DNA from: Halorussus salinus
Lineage (GTDB): Archaea > Halobacteriota > Halobacteria > Halobacteriales > Haladaptataceae
DNA: 64,000 nucleotides
Assembly (NCBI RefSeq): GCF_004765815.2
Contig: NZ_ML974128.1
Location: forward strand, 377,077 to 441,076
Direction of reading: 5' to 3'
The notes beneath the pieces were generated by a model, which did not search any database, was not told where the DNA came from, and saw only the letters and a list, made by a program, of their open reading frames with translations. This document shows, piece by piece, positions 42,472-51,644 of the stretch (positions within the stretch are counted from its first letter, which is position 1; each line of letters starts with the position of its first letter). A program made the position numbers and the translations under genes.

Positions 42472-44022
42472 GTGACGATGGAAGACAAGATAGCGGAGCT
42501 TCGCGAACTGCGCGAGGAGGCCCTGCAAGGCGGCGGCGAGGAGCGAATCGAGGCCCAACACGACAAGGGCAAGATGACCGCGCGCGAGCGCATCGACTAC
42601 TTCTTGGACGACGGCACGTTCAACGAGTTCGACCAGCTTCGAACCCACCGGAGCCACAACTTCGGCATGGAGGAGAAGCAGGTCAAAGGCGACGGTGTAG
42701 TGACCGGGTACGGCGAGGTCAACGGGCGCAAGGTGTTCGTGTTCGCCCACGACTTCACCGTCTTCGGCGGGTCGCTCGGCGAGGTGTTCGCCGAGAAGGT
42801 CTGTAAGGTCATGGACAAGGCGATGGAGGTCGGCGCGCCGGTCATCGGCCTGAACGACTCCGCTGGCGCGCGGATTCAGGAGGGCGTCTCGTCGCTGGCG
42901 GGCTACGCCGAAATCTTCCGGCGCAACACCGAGGCGTCGGGCGTTATCCCCCAAATTTCGGCCATCATGGGACCGTGCGCTGGCGGCGCGGTCTACTCGC
43001 CCGCCATCACGGACTTCATCTTCATGGTCGAGGACACCAGCCACATGTTCATCACCGGCCCGGATGTCATCGAGACGGTCACGGGCGAGGAGGTCACCTT
43101 CGAGGAGTTGGGCGGCGCGAAGACTCACGAATCGACCTCCGGCGTGGCGCACTTCGCCGAGAAGAGCGAGGAGGAAGCCTTGGACGACATCCGCCGCCTG
43201 CTGTCGTACGTCCCGCAGAACAACGTCGAGGACCCGCCGCGGGTCGAACCGTGGGACGACCCCGAGCGCCGCGACGACGAGTTGACGAACATCGTCCCCG
43301 ACCAGCCCAAGAAACCGTACGACATGACGCGGGTCATCGACGGCGTGGTGGACGAAGATTCGTTCTTCGAAGTGCAGGAGGGCTACGCCAAGAACATCGT
43401 TATCGGCTTCGCGCGACTCGACGGCCGGTCGGTCGGCATCGTCGCCAACCAGCCCCGCGTCAACGCCGGGACGCTGGACATCAAGTCCTCCGAGAAGGGC
43501 GCGCGCTTCGTCCGGTTCTGCGACTCGTTCAACATCCCCATCCTGACGTTCGTGGACGTGCCGGGCTTCATGCCCGGCACCGACCAAGAACACGGCGGCA
43601 TCATCCGCCACGGCGCGAAACTGCTGTACGCCTACTCCGAAGCCACGGTGCCCCTGATGACCGTCATCACCCGGAAGGCCTACGGCGGGGCCTACGACGT
43701 GATGGCCTCGAAACACATCGGCGCGGACGTGAACTACGCGTGGCCGACCGCCGAAATCGCGGTGATGGGGCCGCAGGGCGCGGTCAACATCCTCTACGAC
43801 GACGAGTTGGACGAGGCCGACGACCCCGAGGCCCGCCGCGAGGAACTCATCGACGAGTACCGCGACCAGTTCGCCAACCCCTACACGGTCGCCGACTTGG
43901 GCTACGTGGACGACGTTATCGAACCGCCCGAGACCCGCCCGCGCCTGATTCAGGACTTGGAGATGCTGTCGAGCAAGCGCGACGAACTGCCCGACAAGAA
44001 ACACGGTAACATCCCGCTCTGA
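42472..44022 (+). CDS. pccB: acyl-CoA carboxylase, carboxyltransferase subunit (PccB-like)
   Basis: A 516-residue carboxyltransferase that moves carbon dioxide from biotin to propionyl-CoA or acetyl-CoA. Both crotonase-like halves are present: [53 protein letters not shown] and the second half with [27 protein letters not shown] and [16 protein letters not shown] lies 6 bases before the GTG at 42472, so I took that start; an ATG two codons later is possible. A 9-codon frame from ATG 42447 overlaps the start. The small PccX-like gene follows 2 bases after the stop. Confidence 0.94.
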   Translation: MTMEDKIAELRELREEALQGGGEERIEAQHDKGKMTARERIDYFLDDGTFNEFDQLRTHRSHNFGMEEKQVKGDGVVTGYGEVNGRKVFVFAHDFTVFGGSLGEVFAEKVCKVMDKAMEVGAPVIGLNDSAGARIQEGVSSLAGYAEIFRRNTEASGVIPQISAIMGPCAGGAVYSPAITDFIFMVEDTSHMFITGPDVIETVTGEEVTFEELGGAKTHESTSGVAHFAEKSEEEALDDIRRLLSYVPQNNVEDPPRVEPWDDPERRDDELTNIVPDQPKKPYDMTRVIDGVVDEDSFFEVQEGYAKNIVIGFARLDGRSVGIVANQPRVNAGTLDIKSSEKGARFVRFCDSFNIPILTFVDVPGFMPGTDQEHGGIIRHGAKLLYAYSEATVPLMTVITRKAYGGAYDVMASKHIGADVNYAWPTAEIAVMGPQGAVNILYDDELDEADDPEARREELIDEYRDQFANPYTVADLGYVDDVIEPPETRPRLIQDLEMLSSKRDELPDKKHGNIPL

Positions 44023-44024
44023 CG

Positions 44025-44363
44025 ATGGCGACGCCAACCACGGACGACCCCGACGAGGAGGCCGACGACGACGAGAGCGACACCAACGCCCACAGCGACC
44101 CGCTGGCGGACGCCGACCTCCGGATTCCCGACGACGCCACCGACGAGGAGGCCGCCGCCATCGCCGCGGCCATCGGTGCCCACCTCCGGGCGCAGGAGGC
44201 CGCCGCGGCCGCGGCCGCCCAACGCGACGGCGACGAGACGTGGGACGGCAACCGCTGGTCGTTCGCCGGTCGCCTGCGCGGGTTGCAGGGCCGCGCGGGC
44301 CGCGTCCCGACGAGCGCGCCCACGGACGCGTGGGCCGCTTCCGGACGAAGCGACCGGTTCTGA
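44025..44363 (+). CDS. pccX: small carboxylase subunit PccX-like
   Basis: A 112-residue protein. The N-terminal 40 residues are acidic. The middle has [20 protein letters not shown], an epsilon-subunit-like helix, and near the end [13 protein letters not shown] and [14 protein letters not shown], a pattern shared with actinobacterial carboxylase epsilon subunits. In Haloferax, PccX is a third subunit needed for propionyl-CoA carboxylase activity. The 2-base spacing after pccB supports that here. The stretch of alanines (AAAAAAA) is unusual. Confidence 0.82.
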   Translation: MATPTTDDPDEEADDDESDTNAHSDPLADADLRIPDDATDEEAAAIAAAIGAHLRAQEAAAAAAAQRDGDETWDGNRWSFAGRLRGLQGRAGRVPTSAPTDAWAASGRSDRF

Positions 44364-44378
44364 GTCGGTCCGTCTTTT

Positions 44379-45797
44379 CTACTCGCCTCGCTTTCGCACG
44401 CGCATCTCGACCGGTCCGGGGTCCAGCGTCAGCCCCATCGAGAGGTCCAGTTCGTCGGTCACGCGCTCGAACTCGACGCGGCGCGCGAGCGTCGCCACCA
44501 CGAGTTGCAACTCGGTCATGGCGAAGCGCATGCCGATGCAGTGGCGGGGACCGCCGCCGAACGGGAAGTAGGCGTACTCGGGTCGGTCGTCGTTCGCTTT
44601 CCCGGCCTCGCTACTCCACCGTTCCGGCCGGAACTCGTCGGGCGCGTCCCACCAGCGGTCGTCGCGCTGGACGTTGTAGGTCGCGAGTTGGAGCGTCGTA
44701 TCGCCCGAGACGCGGTAGCCGCCGAGGAGAACCTCCTCTCTCGGCTCCCGATAGAGCGCGTAGACCGGCGGGTAGAGACGCAGGGCCTCCTTCACCACCC
44801 CCTCGGTGTAGTCGAGATTCGGCACGTCCGCGAACTCGGGGTCGCGGTCGCCGAGGACCGAATCGAGTTCGGCATCGAGTCGCTTTCGGACCGCCGGATT
44901 CCCGGCGAGGAGCCAGCAGGTGTACGTCAGCGCGGTCGCGGTCGTCTCGTGGCCAGCGAACAGGAACGTCACCAACTGGTCGCGCACCGCCTCGCGGTCC
45001 ATCCCGGTCCCGTCGGCGTCCGCGGCCGCGACGAGCAGCGAGAGGAGGTCGTCGCGCTCCGGGGCGTCCGCGCCGGGGTCGGTCCCCATCTCGCGTTCCG
45101 CCAGTAACTCCTCGACGAGCGCGTCCAAGTCGGCCATCGCGCGCTCGTAGCGTCGTTCCGTCGGCGTCGGTACCCACTCGGGGAGGACCGAGAGCAGGCC
45201 GAACCGGTCCATCATCACCGAGATGGCGTCGGTCGCTTCGCGGACGACCCCGCCGCGCTCGGCGTCGAAGTCGAGGTCGAAGAGCGCGCGCGTCAGGATG
45301 CGGAGCGTCAGCGTGGCGAACGCGTCGCCGACTTCGACCACTTCGTCGTCGCCCCAGTCCTCGCACAGCGCCGCGGTGTGTCCCACCATCTCGTCGGCGT
45401 AGCCCCGGATTTTGTCCGGTGTGAACGCCGACTGGAGCGCGGTCCGCTGGCGTCGCCACCGCTCGTCCTCGGCGAAGGCGATGCCCTCGGGCGCGACGAG
45501 GTCGCCGAACGACATCTCGAACTCGCCTTTCTCGAAGGCATCGTTCTCCGAGACCAGCACGGTCTCGACCACCTCGGGGTCGAAGACCGCGAGCATCTCC
45601 GTGCCGAACGCCTCGTAGGACACGAGGTCGCCCCGCGACGAGACCTCCTCGGTGAAGTCGAGTCCGTCGCGCGACGCCGCGACGGTGGACCCGACGACCG
45701 GCAGGCCGGAACGGTGGGGCGGCGTCTCGGCGACTCCTCGCTCGGTTTCGCGGTCGGTCCCTTCCGCGCCTCTCGTGGCGTAGTCGAGGTCGCTCAT
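44379..45797 (-). CDS. cytochrome P450 (copy 1)
   Basis: A 472-residue soluble P450. It has the oxygen-activating I-helix LVTFLFAGHETTATALTY, the ExxR in VVKEALRLYPP, the PERW box and the heme loop FGGGPRHCIGMRFA with the cysteine ligand. There is no membrane anchor. The ATG at 45797 gives the usual length, and MSDLDYATRGAEGTDRETER is a soluble acidic leader. It is closest in layout to the bacterial CYP102-heme-domain/fatty-acid hydroxylase type, but the substrate is unknown. Divergent from a Bat-type regulator 82 bases away. A second P450 (51645) is similar. Confidence 0.95.
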   Translation of the reverse strand: MSDLDYATRGAEGTDRETERGVAETPPHRSGLPVVGSTVAASRDGLDFTEEVSSRGDLVSYEAFGTEMLAVFDPEVVETVLVSENDAFEKGEFEMSFGDLVAPEGIAFAEDERWRRQRTALQSAFTPDKIRGYADEMVGHTAALCEDWGDDEVVEVGDAFATLTLRILTRALFDLDFDAERGGVVREATDAISVMMDRFGLLSVLPEWVPTPTERRYERAMADLDALVEELLAEREMGTDPGADAPERDDLLSLLVAAADADGTGMDREAVRDQLVTFLFAGHETTATALTYTCWLLAGNPAVRKRLDAELDSVLGDRDPEFADVPNLDYTEGVVKEALRLYPPVYALYREPREEVLLGGYRVSGDTTLQLATYNVQRDDRWWDAPDEFRPERWSSEAGKANDDRPEYAYFPFGGGPRHCIGMRFAMTELQLVVATLARRVEFERVTDELDLSMGLTLDPGPVEMRVRKRGE

Positions 45798-45850
45798 ATC
45801 AGGAGAGAGGGTATCCGAACCCCTTCCGGTTGCCGCGAAGCTATTGGTGT

Positions 45851-45858
45851 TTTTATAT
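45851..45858 (+). promoter_or_regulatory. TATA box for leaderless regulator gene
   Basis: TTTTATAT at 45851-45858 lies 25 bases before the GTG at 45880. This is the standard distance from TATA box to transcription start in haloarchaea, so the message should begin at the start codon. It also decides the start in favour of GTG. Confidence 0.6.
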
Positions 45859-45879
45859 TGGGCGGTCGTTCGTCCGGCC

Positions 45880-46539
45880 GTGAAATCGCTCGACGTGACG
45901 ATTCGGCTCCCGCCCGAGATGCGGTTGTCGGTGCCCGAACACGTCGCGCCCGGCGACGATTTCGAGCGCGAGGAGATGCTGTCGTGGCACACCCACGACG
46001 AGGACGAGATGGAGTACTTCCTCTCGCTCGTCGTCGGGGACATCGAGGCGGTCCGCGAGGCGCTGGCCGCGGTCGAGGCGATTCGCTCGTTCGAACTCTC
46101 GCCGGTGGACGACGACACCTTCTACGCCTACGTTGCGATGGACCTGCGGCCCGAGGACGCGGCGTGGTTCGGCGCGATGACCGACCGGCGTGTCGTCGTC
46201 GTCCCGCCGATAGTGTTCGGGCCGGACGGCGCTATCGCGCTGACGGTGCTTGGCGACCCCGACGAGTTGCGGCGGGTCGTCGCGGACTTCCCCGAGGAGG
46301 TCGGCGTCGAAATCGACCGGGTGAGCGACCACCGCCACCTCGCCGGGTCGCTGGCGGGTCGGCTGACGATGCGCCAATTCGAGGCCATCGAGGCGGCGAG
46401 CGACCTCGGCTACTACGAGGTGCCCCGCGAGGCCGAACTCGCCGAGGTGGCCGACGCGCTCGACTGCACGCAGAGTACGGCGTCGGCGCTCCTCCGGAAG
46501 GCCGAGCGCGCGCTCGTGGACGCCGCGCTCGTTCGCTGA
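45880..46539 (+). CDS. Bat-type HTH_10 transcription regulator (copy 1)
   Basis: A 219-residue regulator, start GTG, reading VKSLDVTIRLPPEMRLSVPE. The N-terminal 150 residues form a beta-rich sensor-like domain seen in haloarchaeal Bat relatives. The C-terminal HTH_10 reads LTMRQFEAIEAASDLGYYEV, PREAELAEVADALDC, and TQSTASALLRKAERALV. It lies divergent from P450 copy 1 and probably regulates it. A second HTH/P450 pair at 50903-53120 repeats this arrangement in mirror image. Confidence 0.88.
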   Translation: MKSLDVTIRLPPEMRLSVPEHVAPGDDFEREEMLSWHTHDEDEMEYFLSLVVGDIEAVREALAAVEAIRSFELSPVDDDTFYAYVAMDLRPEDAAWFGAMTDRRVVVVPPIVFGPDGAIALTVLGDPDELRRVVADFPEEVGVEIDRVSDHRHLAGSLAGRLTMRQFEAIEAASDLGYYEVPREAELAEVADALDCTQSTASALLRKAERALVDAALVR

Positions 46540-46546
46540 AACGCGG

Positions 46547-46723
46547 TTACGAAGCGTTCGGCCGGTGTCGCCCGGTCAGATACCCCGGTAGGAGGACGCC
46601 CACCGCGACGAGGACGAGGTAGGCCGCCCAGTCGGGGACGCCGTCGAGGGAGGCGACGGCGAAGCCCAGCGGCACGGCGACGACGATACAGGCGAGGACG
46701 ATCTTGTTCTCGCGGGAGACCAT
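46547..46723 (-). CDS. 58-residue two-span membrane protein
   Basis: Starts MVSRENKIVLACIVVAVPLG and has two spans joined by DGVPDWAA, ending PGYLTGRHRPNAS. Its stop lies 8 bases from the stop of the convergent regulator. No function recognised. Confidence 0.7.
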   Translation of the reverse strand: MVSRENKIVLACIVVAVPLGFAVASLDGVPDWAAYLVLVAVGVLLPGYLTGRHRPNAS

Positions 46724-46808
46724 ACGTTCGCTTCGTTCTCCCGACAGAAATCGGTTGCCCACGCTCGGAACGCTTATATCGTGCGGGATGGTACCAACTA
46801 TCAGATAG

Positions 46809-47303
46809 ATGTACGACCGGATTCTCGTGCCGACCGACGGCTCGACCGAGACCGAGCGCGCGGTCGAACACGCCGCCCAACTGGCGGCCGCACACGACGC
46901 CGAACTCCACGGCGTCTACGTCGTCAACTCCGCGACGTTCGCGGGCCTCCACATGGAGACCTCGTGGGAGGGCGTCGACGAGGTGTTGCGCGAGGAGGGC
47001 GAGACCGCGCTGGAGCGGGTGGCCGACATCGCGGCCGAGTACGGCGTCGCGTGTTCCTCGAAGCTCCTCGACGGCTCGCCGAGCAGGTGTATCGTGGAGT
47101 ACGCCGAAGGGCAGGACTGTGACCTCGTGGTGATGGGCACCCACGGCCGAGGAGGCATCGACCGCCTCCTGCTGGGGAGCGTCGCGGAGGGCGTCGTCCG
47201 GGCCTGTTCCGTGCCGGTCCTGACCGTGCAGGTCGGCGACGATACCGAGGAGTCCGCCGAATCGGACGCCGAGAGTGCGAACGTCGGAAAGTCGGTACCG
47301 TAG
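46809..47303 (+). CDS. universal stress protein
   Basis: A 164-residue UspA-family protein. It begins MYDRILVPTDGSTETERAVEHA and carries the ATP-binding motif GTHGRGGIDRLLLGSVAEGVVRACSVPVLTV (G-2x-G-9x-G-S). It is expected to be a cytoplasmic dimer binding ATP. An acidic 25-residue tail follows the fold. TTATAT at 46774-46779 is a TATA box, 30 bases upstream. Confidence 0.93.
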   Translation: MYDRILVPTDGSTETERAVEHAAQLAAAHDAELHGVYVVNSATFAGLHMETSWEGVDEVLREEGETALERVADIAAEYGVACSSKLLDGSPSRCIVEYAEGQDCDLVVMGTHGRGGIDRLLLGSVAEGVVRACSVPVLTVQVGDDTEESAESDAESANVGKSVP

Positions 47304-47449
47304 CGGAAGATTTCGGAGTCGGTGACTGGCGACTCGCCACGGACTGTACTACGAGAGCTACCGATACTGCGACTGCAAACCGCACTGCGACCGTGAACCG
47401 CGCTGTTGCCGACAAAAAGGAATTACCGCACAGCACCGCGACCTCCTCG

Positions 47450-48436
47450 TCACACCGGCCGGAGGTGTTCGCAGTCGCCCGCGTGGACTCGGACGCGCTC
47501 GCCCTCGTCGGTCTCGACCACGAGCGCGCCGGGGACCGCCACGTCCACCGCCTCGCCGACGATTTCTCCCGTCGCGGTCTCGACGCGGACGCGCTGGCCG
47601 AGCGTGGCCGACCGGTCGCGCCACGCGTCGATGGTCGCTTCGGGGTCCGCCCGGAGTTCGTCGAGCCGTTCGAGAAGCCGCTGGACGAACACCCGCCGGT
47701 CCACGTCGCCGACCTCCTCGCGGACGCTGGTCGCGCCCTCGGGAAGGTCGTCGGCCGAGACGTTGGCGTTCACCCCGACGCCGACCACGACCCACGAGAC
47801 CCGACCGGCCTCGCCCTCCATCTCGGTCAGGATACCCGCGAGCTTCCGGCCGCCGCGGTCGGGGGTCTCCTCGGTTTCCGCGGTCGCTTCGCCTTCCGCG
47901 GTCTCGTTCGCTCCGCTCACGAGAACGTCGTTCGGCCACTTGATTTCCGCGGGGACGCCAGCCTCGCGGGCCGCGTCGGTCGTCGCCACCGCGGCCGCGA
48001 GCGTGAGCGCCGGGGCGTGGGCGGGCGGCAGGTCGGGTCGGAGGACCGCGCTCGCCCAGACGCCGCCCGAGGGGGCCGACCACTCGCGGTCGAGGCGACC
48101 CCGGCTTCCGGTCTGTTCGTCGGCCAGCACCACCACGTCGCTGGCTCCCTCCGCGGCCAGTTCCCGCGCGCGGTCGTTCGTACTCCCGATAGCGTCGTGG
48201 TACTCGACGGCGAAGGGCGCGCCGAGACCGAACTCGACGGCCGGGCCGCCGTACTCGGGGACGCCGCCGAGGAGGTAGCCGCCCTCCTCGCTCTCGATTT
48301 CGAAGCCCGCGTCTCGGAGCGCCTCGACGTGTTTCCAGACCGCGTTGCGCGAGATGTCGAGGCGCTCGGCGAGGTCGGGACCGGAAATCGGCCCGTCCGC
48401 GACGGCCTCTAAGACGGCCCGGCGGGTGTCGTTCAT
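47450..48436 (-). CDS. birA: biotin--[carboxylase carrier] ligase with repressor-type HTH (BirA)
   Basis: A 328-residue biotin-protein ligase. Residues 1-60 are a winged helix (RRAVLEAVADGPISGPDLAERLDISRNAVWKHVEAL), the ligase core follows (VLADEQTGSRGRLDREWSAPSGGVW, then IKWPNDVLV), and a C-terminal SH3-like domain has RVRVETATGEIVGEAVDV. It attaches biotin to the carrier lysine of the carboxylase encoded 512 bases upstream on the same strand, and the HTH may repress biotin genes. The start at 48436 (MNDTRRAV) follows the family. Confidence 0.94.
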   Translation of the reverse strand: MNDTRRAVLEAVADGPISGPDLAERLDISRNAVWKHVEALRDAGFEIESEEGGYLLGGVPEYGGPAVEFGLGAPFAVEYHDAIGSTNDRARELAAEGASDVVVLADEQTGSRGRLDREWSAPSGGVWASAVLRPDLPPAHAPALTLAAAVATTDAAREAGVPAEIKWPNDVLVSGANETAEGEATAETEETPDRGGRKLAGILTEMEGEAGRVSWVVVGVGVNANVSADDLPEGATSVREEVGDVDRRVFVQRLLERLDELRADPEATIDAWRDRSATLGQRVRVETATGEIVGEAVDVAVPGALVVETDEGERVRVHAGDCEHLRPV

Positions 48437-48508
48437 ACTCGGCGGTAGGGCCGAATCAGACAAGAAAGGTGCGTTTCCGCGGACGGGCGTGGCGGTCCGA
48501 GCCGTGGC

Positions 48509-48880
48509 CTACTCCAGTCCCGCGATGCCGAGACACTGTCTGATAAAACTGCTCTGGGCGAGGAACGTCTCGGTGTCCAGCGCCACCGCGACGCCCTTTC
48601 GCTCGTCGGCGACGAAGTGCATCTCGATGGCCTCGTCGAACACCCAGACGGTGCAGTTCAGCGCGCCGTGGCCCCGGATGTCCTCCCGAATCGCCTGCTC
48701 GTGGGAGTCGGCCCAGAGGTCGGTGACGATGGCGTCTATCTCGCCGTCGTAGTCGTCCACGTCCTCGCGGACGAAGACGACCTCGTACTCGTCGCGGTCG
48801 TGGTAGATGACGCTCCGCAGGCCGTCGCCGACCTGCCTTTGGAGAAAGTCCGCGAGTCGATACGGGTAGACCTCCGACAC
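48509..48880 (-). CDS. conserved haloarchaeal hypothetical protein
   Basis: A 123-residue protein (GTG start, VSEVYPYRLADFLQRQVGDG), alternating strands and helices: LRSVIYHDRDEYEVVFVREDV, an AIVTDLWADSHEQAIREDI helix, and CTVWVFDEAIEMHFV near the end. I recognise it only as a widespread short haloarchaeal family (a DUF). It lies between birA and the biotin carboxylase on the same strand. The start codon is uncertain (a TTG 27 bases upstream also fits). Confidence 0.72.
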   Translation of the reverse strand: MSEVYPYRLADFLQRQVGDGLRSVIYHDRDEYEVVFVREDVDDYDGEIDAIVTDLWADSHEQAIREDIRGHGALNCTVWVFDEAIEMHFVADERKGVAVALDTETFLAQSSFIRQCLGIAGLE

Positions 48881-48947
48881 GGACCGACGTTTGCTCCCGC
48901 CGCGCAAGTGGGTTGTGGCAGGACGGTACCGAGAGAAGGAGGAAGGA

Positions 48948-50792
48948 TTACTCGATGACGACCAGCACGTCGCCCATGTCCACGCTGTCGCCCTCGCCGA
49001 CGGCGACCTGCGTGACGGTGCCGCCGCGGTCGGCGACCACGTCGTTCTCCATCTTCATCGCTTCCAGTACGCAGACCACGTCGCCGGAGGCCACCTCGTC
49101 GCCCTCGGCGACGTTCACGTCGAGGATGGTGCCCTGCATCTCGGCGGTGACGCTCTCGCCCTCGGCGTCCGCCGCGGCGCTCCCGCCGCTCCCGCCGTCG
49201 TCGCTACCGCCCGCGGGTTGGGGCTTCTGGCCGCCCTCGCTCCCGCCGCCAGCGGTCGGAATCGCGGCCGCGCCGCGCTCCTCCAAGTCCACCTCGAATC
49301 GCTTGCCGTTGACCTCGACGGTGAACTGGCGCTCGACGACCTCCTCGTCGTCGCCCGCGGTCGATTCGGTCGAACTGCCCCACTTCTCTTGGGCCTCCTC
49401 GATGCGCTCGGGGTCGAGCGTGTGGTCGAGGTACTTCGTGGTGTGAGTGCCCGCGACGAACTCGTCGTCTTCGAGCATCAGGCGGTGGAACGGGATGATG
49501 GTCGGGATGCCCTCGATGTCGTACTCCGCGAGGGCGCGCTGGGACCGGACGATACACTCCTCGCGGTCGCTCCCGTGAACGATGAGTTTGGCGACCATCG
49601 AGTCGTAGTCGGTGACCAATTCGTCGCCCTGTCGCAAGGCGTCGTCCAGTCGGACGCCGATGCCGCCCGGCGGGTCGTACGTTTCGAGGTTGCCGCCGGT
49701 CGCGGGCGCGAAGTCGTTCGCGGCGTTCTCGGCGTTGATGCGGAACTCCATCGCGTGGCCTTCGAGGTCCACGTCGCTCTGGTCGAAGCCCAGTTTCTCG
49801 TCTTGGGCGACCCGAATCTGCCACTTCACGATGTCGATGTCGGTTAGCTCCTCGGTGACGGTGTGTTCGACCTGAATCCGGGTGTTGACTTCGAGGAAGT
49901 AGAAGTTCGCCTCCGGGCCGAGGAGTTCGCCGTCGCCCCGACTCTCGTCTTCCTCCACGAGGAACTCGAAGGTCCCCGCGTTGTAGTAGCCCGCGGCGTC
50001 CGCGCCCCGGCGGGCGGCCTCGGCTATCTCCTCGCGCAGTTCGTCGGTCAGCGCGGGCGAGGGGCCTTCTTCGATGACCTTCTGGTGGCGGCGCTGGAGC
50101 GAGCAGTCGCGCTCGCCGAGGTGCCGGACGTTACCGTGATGGTCGGCGATGATCTGGACCTCGATGTGGCGCGGGTTTTCGAGGTAGCGTTCGAGGTAGA
50201 CGTTGTCGTTGTCGAAGTACGCCTCGCCCTCGCGCTTGGCGGATTCGAGTTGGTCCGCGGCCTCGTCGGCGCTCCGGACGACCTTCATCCCGCGGCCGCC
50301 GCCGCCGCCCTCGGCCTTGATGGCGACCGGGTAGCCGTGTTCGTCGCCGAACTCCTCGACTTCTGCGGGGTCCTCCACGGGGTCGGTCGTGCCGGGGACG
50401 ATGGGCACGTCGGCCTCGCGCATCGTCTTGCGGGCGTGGGTCTTCTCGCCCAACTGCTCCATCGAGTCGCTGTTCGGACCGATCCACTTCACGTCCTCGG
50501 TGTCTTCGACCTTCCCGGCGAACTCGGCGTTCTCCGCGAGGAAGCCATAGCCGGGGTGGATGGCGTCGGCGTCGGCCTTCTTCGCGGCGTCGATGACCGC
50601 CTCGTGGTCGAGATAGGAGTCGGCCGCCCGCGCCGGGCCGACGTTGTACGCTTCGTCGGCGTACCGGACGTGGCCGGAGTCGCTGTCCGCCTCGCTGTAG
50701 ACGGCGACGGTGTCGATACCCAACTCCTCGCAGGCCCGCATCACTCGGACCGCGATTTCGCCGCGGTTCGCGACGAGTACCTTGTCGAACAT
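48948..50792 (-). CDS. pccA: acyl-CoA carboxylase biotin carboxylase/BCCP subunit
   Basis: A 614-residue alpha-type subunit. Residues 1-450 are biotin carboxylase ([77 protein letters not shown]). A linker with Ser/Gly/Glu repeats (about 490-540) leads to the biotin carrier domain ending EAMKMENDV, where the lysine takes biotin. It should work with the PccB and PccX proteins encoded at 42472-44363, although the genes are 5 kb apart and on opposite strands. BirA next to it supplies biotinylation. Confidence 0.95.
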   Translation of the reverse strand: MFDKVLVANRGEIAVRVMRACEELGIDTVAVYSEADSDSGHVRYADEAYNVGPARAADSYLDHEAVIDAAKKADADAIHPGYGFLAENAEFAGKVEDTEDVKWIGPNSDSMEQLGEKTHARKTMREADVPIVPGTTDPVEDPAEVEEFGDEHGYPVAIKAEGGGGGRGMKVVRSADEAADQLESAKREGEAYFDNDNVYLERYLENPRHIEVQIIADHHGNVRHLGERDCSLQRRHQKVIEEGPSPALTDELREEIAEAARRGADAAGYYNAGTFEFLVEEDESRGDGELLGPEANFYFLEVNTRIQVEHTVTEELTDIDIVKWQIRVAQDEKLGFDQSDVDLEGHAMEFRINAENAANDFAPATGGNLETYDPPGGIGVRLDDALRQGDELVTDYDSMVAKLIVHGSDREECIVRSQRALAEYDIEGIPTIIPFHRLMLEDDEFVAGTHTTKYLDHTLDPERIEEAQEKWGSSTESTAGDDEEVVERQFTVEVNGKRFEVDLEERGAAAIPTAGGGSEGGQKPQPAGGSDDGGSGGSAAADAEGESVTAEMQGTILDVNVAEGDEVASGDVVCVLEAMKMENDVVADRGGTVTQVAVGEGDSVDMGDVLVVIE

Positions 50793-50902
50793 TCTTGGCG
50801 GCAAATATTCGGGTGGGATACCTCATTCTGTCGGTTCCTCCCGGCGAGTAGCGGGACGCTCGTCTACGCTGACGAGCGAATCGGTTGACGAGTCTCCGGT
50901 CC

Positions 50903-51562
50903 CTACTCGCCGACGACTCGGCTCATTACGCTCGTCTCGGCCTTCCGGAGGAGGTTCGAGGCCGTACTCTCCGCGCAGTCGAGTTCGGCGGCTACGTCGG
51001 CGAGCGACCCCTCGCGGGGCACCTCGTAGTAGCCCATTCGTGCGGCGACCGACGCCGCCTCGAACTGCCGGTCGGTCAGGCCGCCAGCGACGGTGCCGTG
51101 CCTGCGGTCGTAGTCGCCGACCTCCTCCACGTCGGCGGTGATGCGGTCGGGCAGGTCGTCCAGCAAGCTCTGCAGGTCTTCCGGCGCGCCGACGAGCGTG
51201 AACCGCATGTGTCCCTCGCCGGTGTACTCGATGGGCGGCACCACGAGCAACTCCCGCCGGGCGAACACCGACCGGAAGTCGGTGTCGGTCTCGCGGGTCT
51301 CTTGGTGGACGTAGGCGTAGAACGACCGCTCGTCGATGGGGACCAGCCTGTACTCCGGAATCGTCGCCACGTCGTCCATCGCCGCGCGGTAGGGGTCGCG
51401 GTCGCCCTCGACGTAGAACAACAGGTACTCGACGCCCTCGTCGTGGAGGATATTCCACGCCAGTAACTCCTCGCGGGCAACCGCCGACGAGTCCGCGATG
51501 AAATTCTGCATCGGGTGGCGCGTCTCCCGCGGTTGCCGGATGGTGAGCGTGAGGTACTTCAC
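50903..51562 (-). CDS. Bat-type HTH_10 transcription regulator (copy 2)
   Basis: A 219-residue regulator, GTG start (VKYLTLTIRQPRETRHPMQN). It shows the same layout as copy 1: a beta-rich domain with RSFYAYVHQETRETD and ARRELLVVPPIEYTGEGHMRFTLVG, then the HTH_10 LTDRQFEAASVAARMGYYEV, PREGSLADVAAELDC and AESTASNLLRKAETSVM. CTTTTTTACG about 28 bases before the GTG (minus strand) is the TATA candidate. It lies divergent from P450 copy 2. The two regulators are paralogues of about the same length. Confidence 0.88.
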   Translation of the reverse strand: MKYLTLTIRQPRETRHPMQNFIADSSAVAREELLAWNILHDEGVEYLLFYVEGDRDPYRAAMDDVATIPEYRLVPIDERSFYAYVHQETRETDTDFRSVFARRELLVVPPIEYTGEGHMRFTLVGAPEDLQSLLDDLPDRITADVEEVGDYDRRHGTVAGGLTDRQFEAASVAARMGYYEVPREGSLADVAAELDCAESTASNLLRKAETSVMSRVVGE

Positions 51563-51644
51563 GGGCGACGTTCTCGACGCCACGTAAAAAAGAGCTAGCC
51601 ACTTCGACGGAATTCCTATCGACGGCCCGACCCAACAATCGGCT

